This document shows, in pieces, positions 1-8,981 of a stretch of DNA of 64,000 nucleotides. Numbering within the stretch: position 1 is the first letter of the stretch; each line of letters opens with the position of its first letter. The stretch covers positions 186,001 to 250,000 of the forward strand of contig CALVEH010000003.1 of NCBI GenBank assembly GCA_944326545.1, written 5' to 3'. This DNA is from Candidatus Gastranaerophilales bacterium. GTDB lineage: Bacteria; Cyanobacteriota; Vampirovibrionia; Gastranaerophilales; Gastranaerophilaceae. Under the pieces are notes generated by a model. That model was given only the letters and a program-made list of their open reading frames with translations, made no database searches and was not told where the DNA came from. The translations under genes and the position numbers were made by a program.

Positions 1-1
1 A

Positions 2-940
2 GCAAATAGCATTAATGATGAAATAGCAACATTAATGGCGGAAGACGGAGAAACATATACTCCTGAAGAAGTAACAGCAGATGACGAAGCTCCCGCAACT
101 GCAGCTCAAGAAGAAAGCCAAACTCAAAATTCTCAAGCACAAACGATAGCAGATACAAGCAACAGTTCTTTTGGTACAGAAGCTGGAGCAGCTGAAGGAA
201 TGTCTATGGGCGGCGGAATGGATGGAGGAATGCAAACCTTTGCAATGAACTCTCTTCCATCACCTGGAGGACAGACAGCAGCGCCAACTTCGGAAACAGG
301 TGTGGCAGCACAAAATAATGCCAATAATCAACAAAACACAGCACCTTCACAAGATAACAAAAAGCCACAAACAAATGAACAACAAAATGCATCTAATCAA
401 ACTAACAATAGATCTGGAAATTCACTAAAAGCTTTTGGCAGTTCACTTGTACAACCCAAGGGCGGTAAAAACGCAGACAAAATTAATGAACTTATGTCGG
501 ATGTTGATTCAAAAAAATCATCAATTCAATCTAACACAAGCAAAATTAGTTCACTAAGAACATCAAGTCAAAGCCTTCTATCTTCAACAATGGCATTTAC
601 AACTAAAACACAATCAACTGCAGCCAGTAAGAAAGCAACAAGTCAAAGTGGACAAAAAGCTGCACAAACTGCTCAAACAATAGGAGCTGTAACAACAACT
701 ACAGGTGGAGTAGTAACAGCAACTGGCATAGCCGCGCAAGCGTTTGCCTGGACATTTATCCCAGGAAAAACGACGGAGATGATTGGTGTAGCGACGACAA
801 CTGCGGGCGGAGCAACAACATCCGCTGCTACTATAGCTCAAGGAAAAACAGCTGAAGGTATACAACAAGCAGGTCAAACAACAAGTAGTGCATTAACAAG
901 TTTAGCGAACCTAAAGAAAAGTGGTTCAACATTGTCATAA
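2..940 (+). CDS. Low-complexity Ala/Gln/Thr/Ser-rich protein, 5' end outside window
   Basis: The reading frame is open back to base 2 with no stop, so the ATG at 35 is probably internal and the gene starts upstream of the window. The visible part runs from an acidic stretch through a Gly-Met-rich patch and a long Gln/Asn/Ser/Thr-rich stretch. It ends in a Thr/Gly/Ala-rich weakly hydrophobic segment (about residues 215-270 counted from the ATG at 35), with amphipathic helices before it. I recognise no domain. The composition suggests a surface or secreted protein, but that is inference. A strong terminator follows directly. Confidence 0.75.
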   Translation, partial: ANSINDEIATLMAEDGETYTPEEVTADDEAPATAAQEESQTQNSQAQTIADTSNSSFGTEAGAAEGMSMGGGMDGGMQTFAMNSLPSPGGQTAAPTSETGVAAQNNANNQQNTAPSQDNKKPQTNEQQNASNQTNNRSGNSLKAFGSSLVQPKGGKNADKINELMSDVDSKKSSIQSNTSKISSLRTSSQSLLSSTMAFTTKTQSTAASKKATSQSGQKAAQTAQTIGAVTTTTGGVVTATGIAAQAFAWTFIPGKTTEMIGVATTTAGGATTSAATIAQGKTAEGIQQAGQTTSSALTSLANLKKSGSTLS

Positions 941-969
941 AATAAAATTACTTAATACACTATTAATCA

Positions 970-1010
970 AACCTCTAATCTCTTAACTTAAAGAATTAGA
1001 GGTTTTTTTT
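970..1010 (+). terminator. Rho-independent terminator of the preceding plus-strand gene
   Basis: A perfect 10-bp stem (AACCTCTAAT at 970-979 with ATTAGAGGTT at 995-1004) is followed by a run of eight T from 1003. The stop codon of the convergent ROK gene (983-985) lies in the loop. On the minus strand there is no T run, so it serves the plus strand only. Confidence 0.9.
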
Positions 1011-1969
1011 AATTTTTGCGTATCTTCTAAAAAGCAAGCACCAACTACACCTGAAAAATCACCTAGTTGTGCTTTTTTAAATTGTATTTTAGATGCAGGA
1101 ACAGGCAACGCTTTTGCTTTAGCCTTTGTTATTGTTCTTTGATAAAACTCATCAACTGCATCTATTAGACCGCCCCCCATAACAATAAGCTCTGGATTGT
1201 AAAAATTTATTATTGTTGCGAGTCCGTTAGAAAGATAATCAGACGCTTCAAACAAAATTTGAGTTATAAGTTCATCTTTATGCTCTAAAGCTTTTCTTAT
1301 CATTTTTGAGCTAATAGCCTTATCATCACGCATAAACTCTGTAATCACAGAAGAACGCCCTTTTTTCAACGCCCCCATAATTCTTGCTTCTATAGCAGTA
1401 CGAGAAGCATAAGCCTCAAGACATCCGTTAGCACCACATCCACACGGACGGCCACCGGCATCAACTATAATATGACCTATCTCACCGGCTGTCCCAGTTG
1501 CTCCATGACGGACTTGTCCGTTTTGAGCAATACCTGAACCAATACCTGTACCAACAAAGATACAAACAAAATCACTAAAGCCTTTGCCTGCCCCAAATTT
1601 CATTTCGCCCAATGTTGCAATTTCTACATCATTTCCTAAAAAAGTTGGAATATAAAATTCTCTTTCCATTAAAGCTTTCAAATTCAAATTCTCACAATTT
1701 AAATTTGGAGCTGAAATTAAAATACCCTTTTCTCTATCGACTTGTCCCGGAGCACCTATACCAATAGAATCAATTTGTGCAATATCAAACTTAGAATTTT
1801 CCAAAAGTTCTCGAATAGATAACTTTATTTTTTCAACAATGGACTCTGCATCTTTTTCTTTTCCTGTCTTTTGTTTAATAGAAAAGAGAACTTCACCGCT
1901 ACCTTTATTAACCAATCCTGTTAATATCTTAGTTCCGCCTAAATCAATTCCTATTGCATAGTTTGGCAT
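983..1969 (-). CDS. glcK: ROK-family sugar kinase (glucokinase-like)
   Basis: Predicted cytoplasmic ATP-dependent sugar kinase that would phosphorylate glucose or a related hexose. The 328 residues match the usual ROK length. Visible motifs are the phosphate loop DLGGTK (9-14), the catalytic Asp in GND (D114), VGTGIGSG (about 139-146), the ExGH sugar-binding motif (E163, H166) and the CxCGxxGC zinc site (C176, C178, C183). It has no N-terminal winged helix, so it is a kinase and not a ROK repressor. It starts at ATG with GGAG seven bases upstream and has its own extended -10 promoter. Substrate is not provable from sequence; N-acetylglucosamine or mannose kinase is possible. Confidence 0.88.
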   Translation of the reverse strand: MPNYAIGIDLGGTKILTGLVNKGSGEVLFSIKQKTGKEKDAESIVEKIKLSIRELLENSKFDIAQIDSIGIGAPGQVDREKGILISAPNLNCENLNLKALMEREFYIPTFLGNDVEIATLGEMKFGAGKGFSDFVCIFVGTGIGSGIAQNGQVRHGATGTAGEIGHIIVDAGGRPCGCGANGCLEAYASRTAIEARIMGALKKGRSSVITEFMRDDKAISSKMIRKALEHKDELITQILFEASDYLSNGLATIINFYNPELIVMGGGLIDAVDEFYQRTITKAKAKALPVPASKIQFKKAQLGDFSGVVGACFLEDTQKLKKTSNSLS

Positions 1970-2000
1970 ACATTACTCCGATAAACTGAATATATTAATG

Positions 2001-2009
2001 ATTATAGCA
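2001..2009 (-). promoter_or_regulatory. Extended -10 promoter for the ROK kinase gene
   Basis: On the minus strand this reads TGCTATAAT, an extended -10 element (TGn then consensus TATAAT). It lies about 32 bases upstream of the ATG at 1969. I see no convincing -35 hexamer, which is typical of extended -10 promoters. Confidence 0.55.
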
Positions 2010-2013
2010 TAAT

Positions 2014-2574
2014 TCAAGCTCTTATACTAAATTCGCATCCACAGTATTGCTGACGATAAAAATTATTTTTCTTTGCCAGTTGCATTGTTTTCAAAAAGCC
2101 GTCTTGTTTTTTAAAATCAATATCTACAAATTCTACACCATATTTTTTTGCAGCATTGTAGCCTGCAATAAAAACATTTTTTGAAACCTTATGAGGACTA
2201 ACTGTAAGCGTTGTCGTAAAAAACGGAATATTCATATCTCTTGCTTTTTCGGCAGCTTTATCAAGACGAAATTCAAAACATTTGTTACAACGCTCTCCTT
2301 TTTCAGGTTCACTTTCTAAACCTGCAATGTACGCACGCCAATGTTCTGTATCATAATCACCAATAGAATAATCGTAGCCTTTTTCTTCACAATAGCGAAT
2401 CAATTCATCTCTACGCCTTAAATATTCAATTTCCGGATAGATATTAGGATTATAAAACCAAACAAATGGTTCATATCCTTTTTGATCAATATTTTTCAAA
2501 GCTTCAACAGGATAAGCCATGCAAACAGCACAGCACGCATGCAAAAGTATTTTAGGTTTATCATTACTTTTCAA
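2014..2574 (-). CDS. queH: Epoxyqueuosine reductase QueH
   Basis: QueH performs the last step of queuosine synthesis, reducing epoxyqueuosine in tRNA to queuosine; it is the cobalamin-independent alternative to QueG. Family features are visible: HACCAVC near the N terminus (C14, C15, C18), RCNKCFEFRL in the middle, TTTLTVSPHK, and a C-terminal YCGC. These cysteines bind an iron-sulfur cluster and a mononuclear iron in the known family. Length (186 residues) is normal. The start is TTG at 2574, overlapping the end of the upstream VKOR-DsbA gene by 11 bases, so the two are probably translationally coupled. Confidence 0.92.
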   Translation of the reverse strand: MKSNDKPKILLHACCAVCMAYPVEALKNIDQKGYEPFVWFYNPNIYPEIEYLRRRDELIRYCEEKGYDYSIGDYDTEHWRAYIAGLESEPEKGERCNKCFEFRLDKAAEKARDMNIPFFTTTLTVSPHKVSKNVFIAGYNAAKKYGVEFVDIDFKKQDGFLKTMQLAKKNNFYRQQYCGCEFSIRA

Positions 2575-3760
2575 CTGCGCCTGCCTTTATCAGCTTAGCC
2601 TTAAGCTCTTCATAAGGGATTATACCAACATGGGTTTCCATATTTATTCTAATTGCAGGAGTACCGTCAATCCCTAGTTCAATTGCTTCTTTTATTTCTT
2701 TTTTTAATTCTGCACTAACTTTTTCTCCATGTGCATCTGACTTAAGTTTTTCAATATCTAAGCCTTTTATATCTTTTGCAGCTTTAAGAACATCTTCTTC
2801 ATCGACAAACTCTTTGTCAAAAAGCATGTTATTCATATCCCAATATTTACCTTGCAAACCTGCAGCTATAGCATACTGAGATAACAAACAAGAACCAGGG
2901 TGCATTTGGCTTTTCATCATTGGGTTACAGTCCATATCAAGAGGCAAATTATGATGAACAACTTTTATATTTTTCAACTCGCTTACGGCTCTATGCATCA
3001 TAGTATTTAAAACAAAACAATAAGGACATTGATAATCAGTATATTCATGAACAACTAAAGTTGCTTTCTCATCACCTAAGATATTTCCTGTTACAGAACC
3101 ATAAGAATTTGCTTTTTTAGAATATTCTTCTTGCAACTTTACCTGAGGAGCCAAAACATTACTGATTGTTGTATAAGTCAACACACCAGCTGCTAAAAAA
3201 ACAAGAATAGTAAAAAGAATGGCATATCTTTTTACCTTCAATCCGGCAATTAAATCTTTTGCACTAGTTATAACAACAGAAAACAGATTTTCACCTTTAG
3301 GCTTGGCAACCAGAGCAAGTACAAGGTTCAAAAAATAAGTAAAAAAGCAAAGTACACAAACCTTTTGTATTTCAAATACTGACAAGCAAGCCAAAGACAT
3401 CGAGATAACAAAGGCAATTTCGCCAAGCGCACACATATATGATTCAGGATTTTTAAAAACATCAAAATAAGCAAAAATCCTAAAGCCTTTAATTTCTATA
3501 TTTTTAAGTTTATCAACAAAAGTAAAAAACAGAAATACAAAGTATAAAAACAGCCCCCAAAAAGCCAAAGGAATACCAAAGAATTGTGAATGAGTAGTCT
3601 TTGCAACACCATCACAATCTATAAAATCATTTATAGAGCAAAAACTCGGCATTGCGTAAGGATTAAAATTCACATTCCAGTATATAACAGCTAACTTAAG
3701 CGAAGTAATAAAGCCTACGATAGCAACTAGAGTTAAGGTTATTCTCTTTGCTAGATTCAT
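2564..3760 (-). CDS. VKOR-DsbA fusion, disulfide bond formation protein
   Basis: Membrane oxidase fused to its thioredoxin-like partner. Residues 1-150 are a vitamin K epoxide reductase domain with several membrane helices, the loop cysteines C41 and C49 and the active-site CVLC (C135, C138). A further membrane helix lies at about 178-200. Residues 225-398 are a DsbA-like thioredoxin domain with CPYC (245-248) and a cis-proline segment (GIDGTPAIRI). Quinone would oxidise the VKOR part, which oxidises the DsbA part, which puts disulfides into exported proteins. Such fusions are typical of Cyanobacteria and some other phyla, which supports the lineage guess. It lies in one run with queH and the O-antigen ligase-like gene. 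Confidence 0.92.
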   Translation of the reverse strand: MNLAKRITLTLVAIVGFITSLKLAVIYWNVNFNPYAMPSFCSINDFIDCDGVAKTTHSQFFGIPLAFWGLFLYFVFLFFTFVDKLKNIEIKGFRIFAYFDVFKNPESYMCALGEIAFVISMSLACLSVFEIQKVCVLCFFTYFLNLVLALVAKPKGENLFSVVITSAKDLIAGLKVKRYAILFTILVFLAAGVLTYTTISNVLAPQVKLQEEYSKKANSYGSVTGNILGDEKATLVVHEYTDYQCPYCFVLNTMMHRAVSELKNIKVVHHNLPLDMDCNPMMKSQMHPGSCLLSQYAIAAGLQGKYWDMNNMLFDKEFVDEEDVLKAAKDIKGLDIEKLKSDAHGEKVSAELKKEIKEAIELGIDGTPAIRINMETHVGIIPYEELKAKLIKAGAVEK

Positions 3761-3762
3761 TT

Positions 3763-5148
3763 TTATACCTCTATATTCTCAATCATTTTTTTATGAACAA
3801 CAGCAGATGACATGGCAATCATTGTCCAGAATAAAAACTGAACCTGTGGTCTAAAATATATTGTATCAAACATACCGTGCATCATCACACCCAAAACTAC
3901 CAATATTGAACCACAAACTATTGCCTTATCAGATAAGCAATTCGTACAATTTTCTGATCTAATAAAACTATAACTATCCCATAAAAACCATCCAATAAAA
4001 ATAGCAAAAGCTAACAAAGCAAAAATTCCAGCCTCTACAGCAATTTCTAACGGCACTGAATAAGTACTTAATGCATCAAAACCTGTAATCATGTACAAAC
4101 CGTAAATTTCTCGGAATGTTTGATTACCTGCTCCTATTCCTAAAAACCAATTATCACAAAACATTTGTATTGAAGAATGATAAACATTCATTCTAAAAGA
4201 TGTAGAAGAATCGCCTCTTAATAAGAATATAGAAAAAATACGTTTGGTTATCTTAGGGACCGCTATTAAAACCAAGACAAACATAGAAATTATAGCTGCT
4301 ATAACTTTATGCCATATAGACTTAAGCCTTACTGAAAATTTAAAATCCGAATTTATAATAACAGTCACAACAAAAATCATACCTGCAATTATTGCAGCCA
4401 AGCCCAAATAAGCCCCTCTGCAACCTGTTGCAAAAACAGCAAAAGTAGAAACAAAAAAAGAAAGCAAAGTAAAACACAAAGCTTTATAATTTTTATCTAC
4501 TAATGATATAGCAACAGAAGAAATAATAAAAGGTATTCCCACAATAAAGAAGCCACCCAGCAAATTGGGATTATACGGTTTAAGAGTGCCATATGCTCGT
4601 GCTATTGCATCTTCAGGGTTAATATATCTAGAATCTTGCCAAGTAGATATCTGCTCTACTCCGGCAAAATTTTGATAAATAGCAATAATTCCTTCTACAA
4701 AACATAAGCCAGACACTAACAAAAGAATATATTTTATTTTGCTCTGATTTCTTTGAAAATAATTCACCACACTAAAATAATAAAATATGTAGATAACAGT
4801 TTTCAAAAAGCCATGTACACTTTGAGAAACCAAAGTAGAATTAACAGTACTAATAAAGCAAATTAAAAAATAGACTAATATCGCAGCATCAAAGCCTGTC
4901 AGCATAACTTTAGTATTCTTTTTAATAAAAAGTTTAAGAATAGATAACACTATAACCAAAATAGCAAGCATACCTATTTGCTCACTTTGCATAAAAGTAG
5001 AACAAAGAAGGGTAATACCAACCAAAATCAGCACTATATCATCTATCTTACCCAACAAAAAGCTATTGCCGGTAAATTTTTCAATTTTATTTTGAAAATA
5101 AAACGAAAAGTTATTAACTAAATCCAGAATCGCACTTCGAATAATCAT
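3763..5148 (-). CDS. O-antigen ligase / WaaL-Wzy family membrane protein
   Basis: Polytopic membrane protein of 461 residues with about ten to twelve hydrophobic helices. Family signs are the FATGCRGAYLG segment after mid-protein and a periplasmic loop with NWFLGIGAGN, as in Wzy_C / O-antigen ligase proteins. The same family contains the cyanobacterial protein once named IctB. The likely role is transfer or polymerisation of surface glycan. It lies 2 bases upstream of VKOR-DsbA and 2 bases downstream of the DUF4330-like gene, so it is part of one operon. Confidence 0.8.
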   Translation of the reverse strand: MIIRSAILDLVNNFSFYFQNKIEKFTGNSFLLGKIDDIVLILVGITLLCSTFMQSEQIGMLAILVIVLSILKLFIKKNTKVMLTGFDAAILVYFLICFISTVNSTLVSQSVHGFLKTVIYIFYYFSVVNYFQRNQSKIKYILLLVSGLCFVEGIIAIYQNFAGVEQISTWQDSRYINPEDAIARAYGTLKPYNPNLLGGFFIVGIPFIISSVAISLVDKNYKALCFTLLSFFVSTFAVFATGCRGAYLGLAAIIAGMIFVVTVIINSDFKFSVRLKSIWHKVIAAIISMFVLVLIAVPKITKRIFSIFLLRGDSSTSFRMNVYHSSIQMFCDNWFLGIGAGNQTFREIYGLYMITGFDALSTYSVPLEIAVEAGIFALLAFAIFIGWFLWDSYSFIRSENCTNCLSDKAIVCGSILVVLGVMMHGMFDTIYFRPQVQFLFWTMIAMSSAVVHKKMIENIEV

Positions 5149-5150
5149 AT

Positions 5151-5756
5151 CTATTTTCCATCAATTTTCAACGATGAGTTTTTTGTAGGATCTTGAGTAT
5201 CTCTAGCCTTTTGTTCTTTTTTGGCATCCATTAGCATTTGTTTAACCAAAGCCATATCTTTATCTTCCAATAGCTTAACATTAGCAATAGTACCACCTAA
5301 TCGATAATTAAAGCCTTCCAAAACAATAGGCAAACCTATTTTCAACTTGTTTCCGCCGACGACAGGGCCATCCTTAGTTATTTTTGCATCGTCAATCAAT
5401 GTTATAACAAAATCATACTGATAAGGTGCTGAATAATCATCTATAACCTGGAACGGCTGTTTAGCATCATTAACCGGAATGACTATCTTTTTAGGCTGGT
5501 ATACAAAATCAATGATTTGTAATTTTGTATATGGCACATTTCTTATAGTAATAAAGGTTTCATCACCAACTTGAAAAGGTACATAAGAATCAGTAAAAGT
5601 AACCCCTCTTAACATAACTTGAAATGCAATTTTTCTTGTTGCTTCAACAGGTGACTTAGAAAACTTATTCTTATTAAAAAGTACTAATACAAAAATTATG
5701 GCAAGAAAAATAACTCCAAAAATCAGTACATAATCAAATGGTTTTAATTTTTTCAT
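5151..5756 (-). CDS. DUF4330-like single-pass membrane protein
   Basis: A membrane helix near the N terminus (about residues 9-30) is followed by a beta-rich domain of about 170 residues with repeated valine/isoleucine strands. The layout and the RGVTF...RNVPY segment resemble DUF4330 proteins, which I recall mainly from Cyanobacteria. Function is unknown; the neighbours suggest the envelope. ATG at 5756 is preferred over the TTG one codon earlier, because AGGAG then lies six bases upstream. Confidence 0.7.
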   Translation of the reverse strand: MKKLKPFDYVLIFGVIFLAIIFVLVLFNKNKFSKSPVEATRKIAFQVMLRGVTFTDSYVPFQVGDETFITIRNVPYTKLQIIDFVYQPKKIVIPVNDAKQPFQVIDDYSAPYQYDFVITLIDDAKITKDGPVVGGNKLKIGLPIVLEGFNYRLGGTIANVKLLEDKDMALVKQMLMDAKKEQKARDTQDPTKNSSLKIDGK

Positions 5757-5807
5757 CAAAGACTCCTCATTCTATCTATAAAATAACAATCATTTTATTA
5801 CTGATAC

Positions 5808-6869
5808 CTATGCCTTAATAGTATAGTTGTCCATATCTAATTTGTTCAAGTTTTTTAATATTTCTTCAATTGATGTAGTCGCACAACCAAAAGATCTTAT
5901 CACTATACTTGCAGCAATATTGCCAATAATCGCTGCATATTTTGGCTCTGCACCTGCAGCCAAAGCAAGAGTAAACGAAGCAACTACTGTATCGCCGGCC
6001 CCAGTAACATCAAATACGCTTGTCTTATTAAAGACAGGAACATCAGTATGTTCTGTTTTTCCTTTTTCAAATACAGCCATACCATCGCCGCCTCTGGTCA
6101 ATAAAAGGACCTCTGCATCAGTTATGTTTAAAATATCTGCACCTGCGCTATTAAGAGTTTTTCTATCTCTAATAAAATAGCCTACAGCCTTTTCGCTATC
6201 TGGCTGATTTGGTGTGAGAGCATAAACTCCTTTGTATCTGTGCATATCTTTTTGAACATCGGCAACTAGAATTTTACCGTGTTTTTTACAAAGTTTAACT
6301 GTTTCTTGAATTACTCTGTCAGTTAAAAGACCACAGTTGTAGTCAGATAAAATAACGGCATCATGAACAGGAACTGCGCGTTCAATACTATTAATCAATT
6401 CATCTTCAACTTCTACAGATGGCGGCTGTTGATTTAAACGGTCAATTCTAACGACCTGCTGTGTTACAGAATGAAAACTCGAACCAGAAATTCTTGATTT
6501 AACAGTTGTAGGGCGCCCTGAGTCCTTGACCATATATTCTGTATTTATACCAACTTTGTTGAAAGCATCTAAAAGCATTGGACCATAATGATCATCACCA
6601 TAAAGCCCAATTGCTGAAACTTTACCACCATTTATTGTCGCAAGGTTATGAGCAGCATTTGCAGCCTGTCCTAGTATTATTTTTGTATTAGAGTGTCGCA
6701 AAATAAGAACAGGAGCTTCTCTAGAGATTCGCTCCGTTTCACCATAGACCATCTCATCTATGCCCATATCCCCTATTATAAGAACTCTTGGTTCATTCAA
6801 TTTATGTATGTATTCTTCCAATTTTTGTTTGTCAAAATCAAAACACGGAAAGCATTGCCCATCTGTCAT
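5808..6869 (-). CDS. rfaE1: D-glycero-beta-D-manno-heptose-7-phosphate kinase (RfaE1/HldA type)
   Basis: PfkB/ribokinase-family kinase that phosphorylates heptose-7-phosphate at C1 for ADP-heptose and LPS core synthesis. Visible features are the N-terminal GDMGIDEMVYGETERISREAP substrate segment, a GQAANAAHNLA helix, and DVTGAGDT (287-294) with the catalytic base D293. The C-terminal nucleotidyltransferase of bifunctional HldE is absent, so this is the separate kinase form (353 residues). It supports a Gram-negative outer membrane. Divergent from the gene at 6976. Confidence 0.85.
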   Translation of the reverse strand: MTDGQCFPCFDFDKQKLEEYIHKLNEPRVLIIGDMGIDEMVYGETERISREAPVLILRHSNTKIILGQAANAAHNLATINGGKVSAIGLYGDDHYGPMLLDAFNKVGINTEYMVKDSGRPTTVKSRISGSSFHSVTQQVVRIDRLNQQPPSVEVEDELINSIERAVPVHDAVILSDYNCGLLTDRVIQETVKLCKKHGKILVADVQKDMHRYKGVYALTPNQPDSEKAVGYFIRDRKTLNSAGADILNITDAEVLLLTRGGDGMAVFEKGKTEHTDVPVFNKTSVFDVTGAGDTVVASFTLALAAGAEPKYAAIIGNIAASIVIRSFGCATTSIEEILKNLNKLDMDNYTIKA

Positions 6870-6975
6870 GATTCTCTCCTTACGAATTTACATCCTCGAT
6901 TAATATTTTGATATATATGTAGTATAATATAAATAGTTTAACATAAAAAAGATTAACAAAGGATAGCGAACCTTT

Positions 6976-7551
6976 ATGCCAGAAAACCCAAACGACAAAG
7001 AAATGGATTTTGATGAAAAAAAAGAAATTGAAAAGTTGCAAGCAACAATAAGAAGCATGAGTAATTTTTCAAGTGACGAAGAGGGTTTTATTTCGCAAAG
7101 CCCAAGAGCATTAATGGGAGGAAGTCCTTTTGATGCACTTGAGCAGAACGAACAAGAAGAATTTGATCCTTACGAAGCATTAGAACGTCCACTGGTAAGA
7201 AACAAAGGCAAAAAATCGAAAAAATTTGTTGTTATGGTTGAAGCCGAAAATGTAGATTTTTTTGATAAAATACCGATGGAAGAAAGAACCAAGTTGTTCA
7301 ATCAACTCTTATCCGATTATCAAACGAATTTGGCAGATAAAAACAAAAAGGAAAAGTTTTTAAAAATAACAAAACATTCGATAGTTGCAATGATAACGAT
7401 TTTGATTACACTACCCATAATGTTTGTTGTTGTAAAAAAATCAATACAACTTACTATCAAAAATTATAAAGATGTCCAGTATAATTTTGAAAAATTATAT
7501 GAAAGTAAAAATCAGAACAGATTTAATAATGTTCACAAGACTATATATTAA
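6976..7551 (+). CDS. Hypothetical acidic protein with one C-terminal membrane helix
   Basis: 191 residues. The first 125 are highly charged and predicted disordered, with no domain I recognise. A hydrophobic helix lies near residues 136-155, followed by a basic tail, so most of the protein probably faces the cytoplasm with a tail anchor. A TATAAT at 6923-6928 with a weak TTAATA 17 bases earlier is a candidate promoter. The next gene starts 9 bases after the stop, so the two are likely co-transcribed. Confidence 0.7.
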   Translation: MPENPNDKEMDFDEKKEIEKLQATIRSMSNFSSDEEGFISQSPRALMGGSPFDALEQNEQEEFDPYEALERPLVRNKGKKSKKFVVMVEAENVDFFDKIPMEERTKLFNQLLSDYQTNLADKNKKEKFLKITKHSIVAMITILITLPIMFVVVKKSIQLTIKNYKDVQYNFEKLYESKNQNRFNNVHKTIY

Positions 7552-7560
7552 AGGTTTTTA

Positions 7561-8217
7561 ATGATTACAAACAGTAAGATAAAAAAAGAAATTAAATTTT
7601 CAAACAAGTTGTTTTTTGTTGGGATTTCGTTGGGTTCCAACTCGACAAACGAAACAGGCGTAGCTATTTTAGACAGAGATTTAAAAATAATAACTCTGGA
7701 CAAGCTATTTTCAATGGAAGATGTAAGATTCTTTCTAAAAAGACTCGTTGGAAAACAAAATGCTATTATTAATATCGCACTTCCTGAAAACCCTCAAATG
7801 CTAAATGCAAAATGGAAATTAATCTCAAGAGAATACCAGCTTATACAAAGCAACAGGCTTATTGATCAAGATAATGACTGGATACAAAGATACTCTCATA
7901 GAGGATGCGACCACTTTTTAGAATTAAAAGAAAGTGGCATTGACATATTCAGATACGATATCCATGAATTAAAATCAGCTTTAGGTCTATCTGGAATTTA
8001 CAAAGATCGTTCTCCTGTTGACTGCAAAGCATTGCAAAGCGCATTGAAATACAAATTTGGAATTCGAGCATTACCATCAAACATGCTGCCTGTATCGCAA
8101 CTTGAAGCCATTTTAGGGGCCTATTTAGGTTTGATTATGGCTGATGATTCAACCGGATATAACTGTAAAATCAAAACTGAATACCAAAATATAGAAGTTA
8201 TTGGAATTGATTTATAA
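7561..8217 (+). CDS. DUF429-like protein (possible RNase H-fold)
   Basis: 218 residues. It begins with a beta-hairpin of the kind FVGISLGSNSTNETGVAIL, which resembles the first strands of ribonuclease H-like folds. Later come a central NIALP element, an RGCDHFLE segment, and a C-terminal AILGAYLGLIMAD helix. This order resembles DUF429 predicted nucleases, but the first acidic residue expected in such a fold is not clear, so activity is uncertain. Probably co-transcribed with the gene before it. Confidence 0.6.
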   Translation: MITNSKIKKEIKFSNKLFFVGISLGSNSTNETGVAILDRDLKIITLDKLFSMEDVRFFLKRLVGKQNAIINIALPENPQMLNAKWKLISREYQLIQSNRLIDQDNDWIQRYSHRGCDHFLELKESGIDIFRYDIHELKSALGLSGIYKDRSPVDCKALQSALKYKFGIRALPSNMLPVSQLEAILGAYLGLIMADDSTGYNCKIKTEYQNIEVIGIDL

Positions 8218-8225
8218 AAAAACAC

Positions 8226-8253
8226 TTTACAAAAAAAAATCAGCATGTATGAT
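8226..8253 (+). promoter_or_regulatory. Candidate sigma-70 promoter of tRNA-Ala
   Basis: TTTACA (8226-8231), a 16-base spacer and TATGAT (8248-8253) sit about 38 bases before the tRNA. The spacing and position fit a dedicated tRNA promoter. Confidence 0.5.
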
Positions 8254-8290
8254 AATAATTGTCGCTGATAGAGTGACACAAAACCCGAAA

Positions 8291-8363
8291 GGGGGATTAG
8301 CTCAGCTGGTAGAGCACCTGCTTTGCACGCAGGGGGTCAGGAGTTCGAATCTCCTATCCTCCA
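8291..8363 (+). tRNA. tRNA-Ala (anticodon TGC)
   Basis: A full cloverleaf of 73 bases can be drawn. The acceptor stem GGGGGAT pairs with ATCCTCC and includes the G3:U70 wobble that marks alanine tRNAs. The D arm is GCTC...GAGC, the anticodon stem CCTGC/GCAGG encloses TTTGCAC (anticodon TGC), and the T arm AGGAG/CTCCT encloses TTCGAAT. The discriminator base is A. The 3' CCA is not encoded. The 3' end and its flank seem to be an integration hot spot. Confidence 0.97.
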
Positions 8364-8373
8364 ATTTTAAAGG

Positions 8374-8400
8374 AAGAGACCGATTAGAGTCTCTTTTTTT
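8374..8400 (+). terminator. Terminator after tRNA-Ala
   Basis: The stem AAGAGAC (8374-8380) pairs with GTCTCTT (8389-8395), followed by T residues to 8400. A near copy of this hairpin lies at 20195-20220, where no intact gene precedes it. Confidence 0.8.
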
Positions 8401-8570
8401 ATGCCTAAATTCCCGCTGTTTGTGCGTTTTGAGGAAAAGCAGAGAATAGCTTTTTGCTGTTTTTTGAGAATTTTTCTTTAATTAAAGCAAAATTCTCTTT
8501 TGGCTAATAAAAAGAGTCCATTCCTATAACATAGATATAACTAGTGTTTTCAGATTAATGGTCATAGGTT
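8374..8570 (+). repeat. Dispersed flank repeat, copy 1 (beside tRNA-Ala)
   Basis: Non-coding segment related to two others. Its first half (terminator plus the CGCTGTTTG area) matches 20195-20335. Its second half, including TTAATTAAAGCAAAA (about 8478-8492) and CCTATAACATAGAT further on, matches 17825-17945. Alignment by eye gives roughly 70-80 percent identity. Such copies next to a tRNA suggest successive insertions at one site. The rest of the 8571-8981 gap has no gene that I can see. Confidence 0.6.
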
Positions 8571-8981
8571 TGTATTTCGAATACTAGGATTTGAATTTAA
8601 CCTGTGTCTATAGGTCTATATATTTATTTCCCCTAAATTTTTCAAATAATCCTTGTTTTCTTTAATGGCTTTTTTATTGCCGGAAATTAAGTATAAAGAA
8701 TGCTGAGAAAAATAATACTTTGTCAGTTTTTTCATAAATTGCGTTGTAAAAATCATAACAAATCTATTATAAATAGTCTTTATTAGTTAACTGTTATATT
8801 ATCAAATAAATCAAATTGAAATTAAAACATTTACAAGTAGATAAGTGAAAGTTATTTGGTTATGCTCTATAAAAATAACTCAAAAATTGTAAAAATTTTT
8901 CATAAAATTATAAAATACTAGCAAATATAAATATTTATGATTTTTGAATGACTAAATAGTTAATCATAATTAGGTGACATC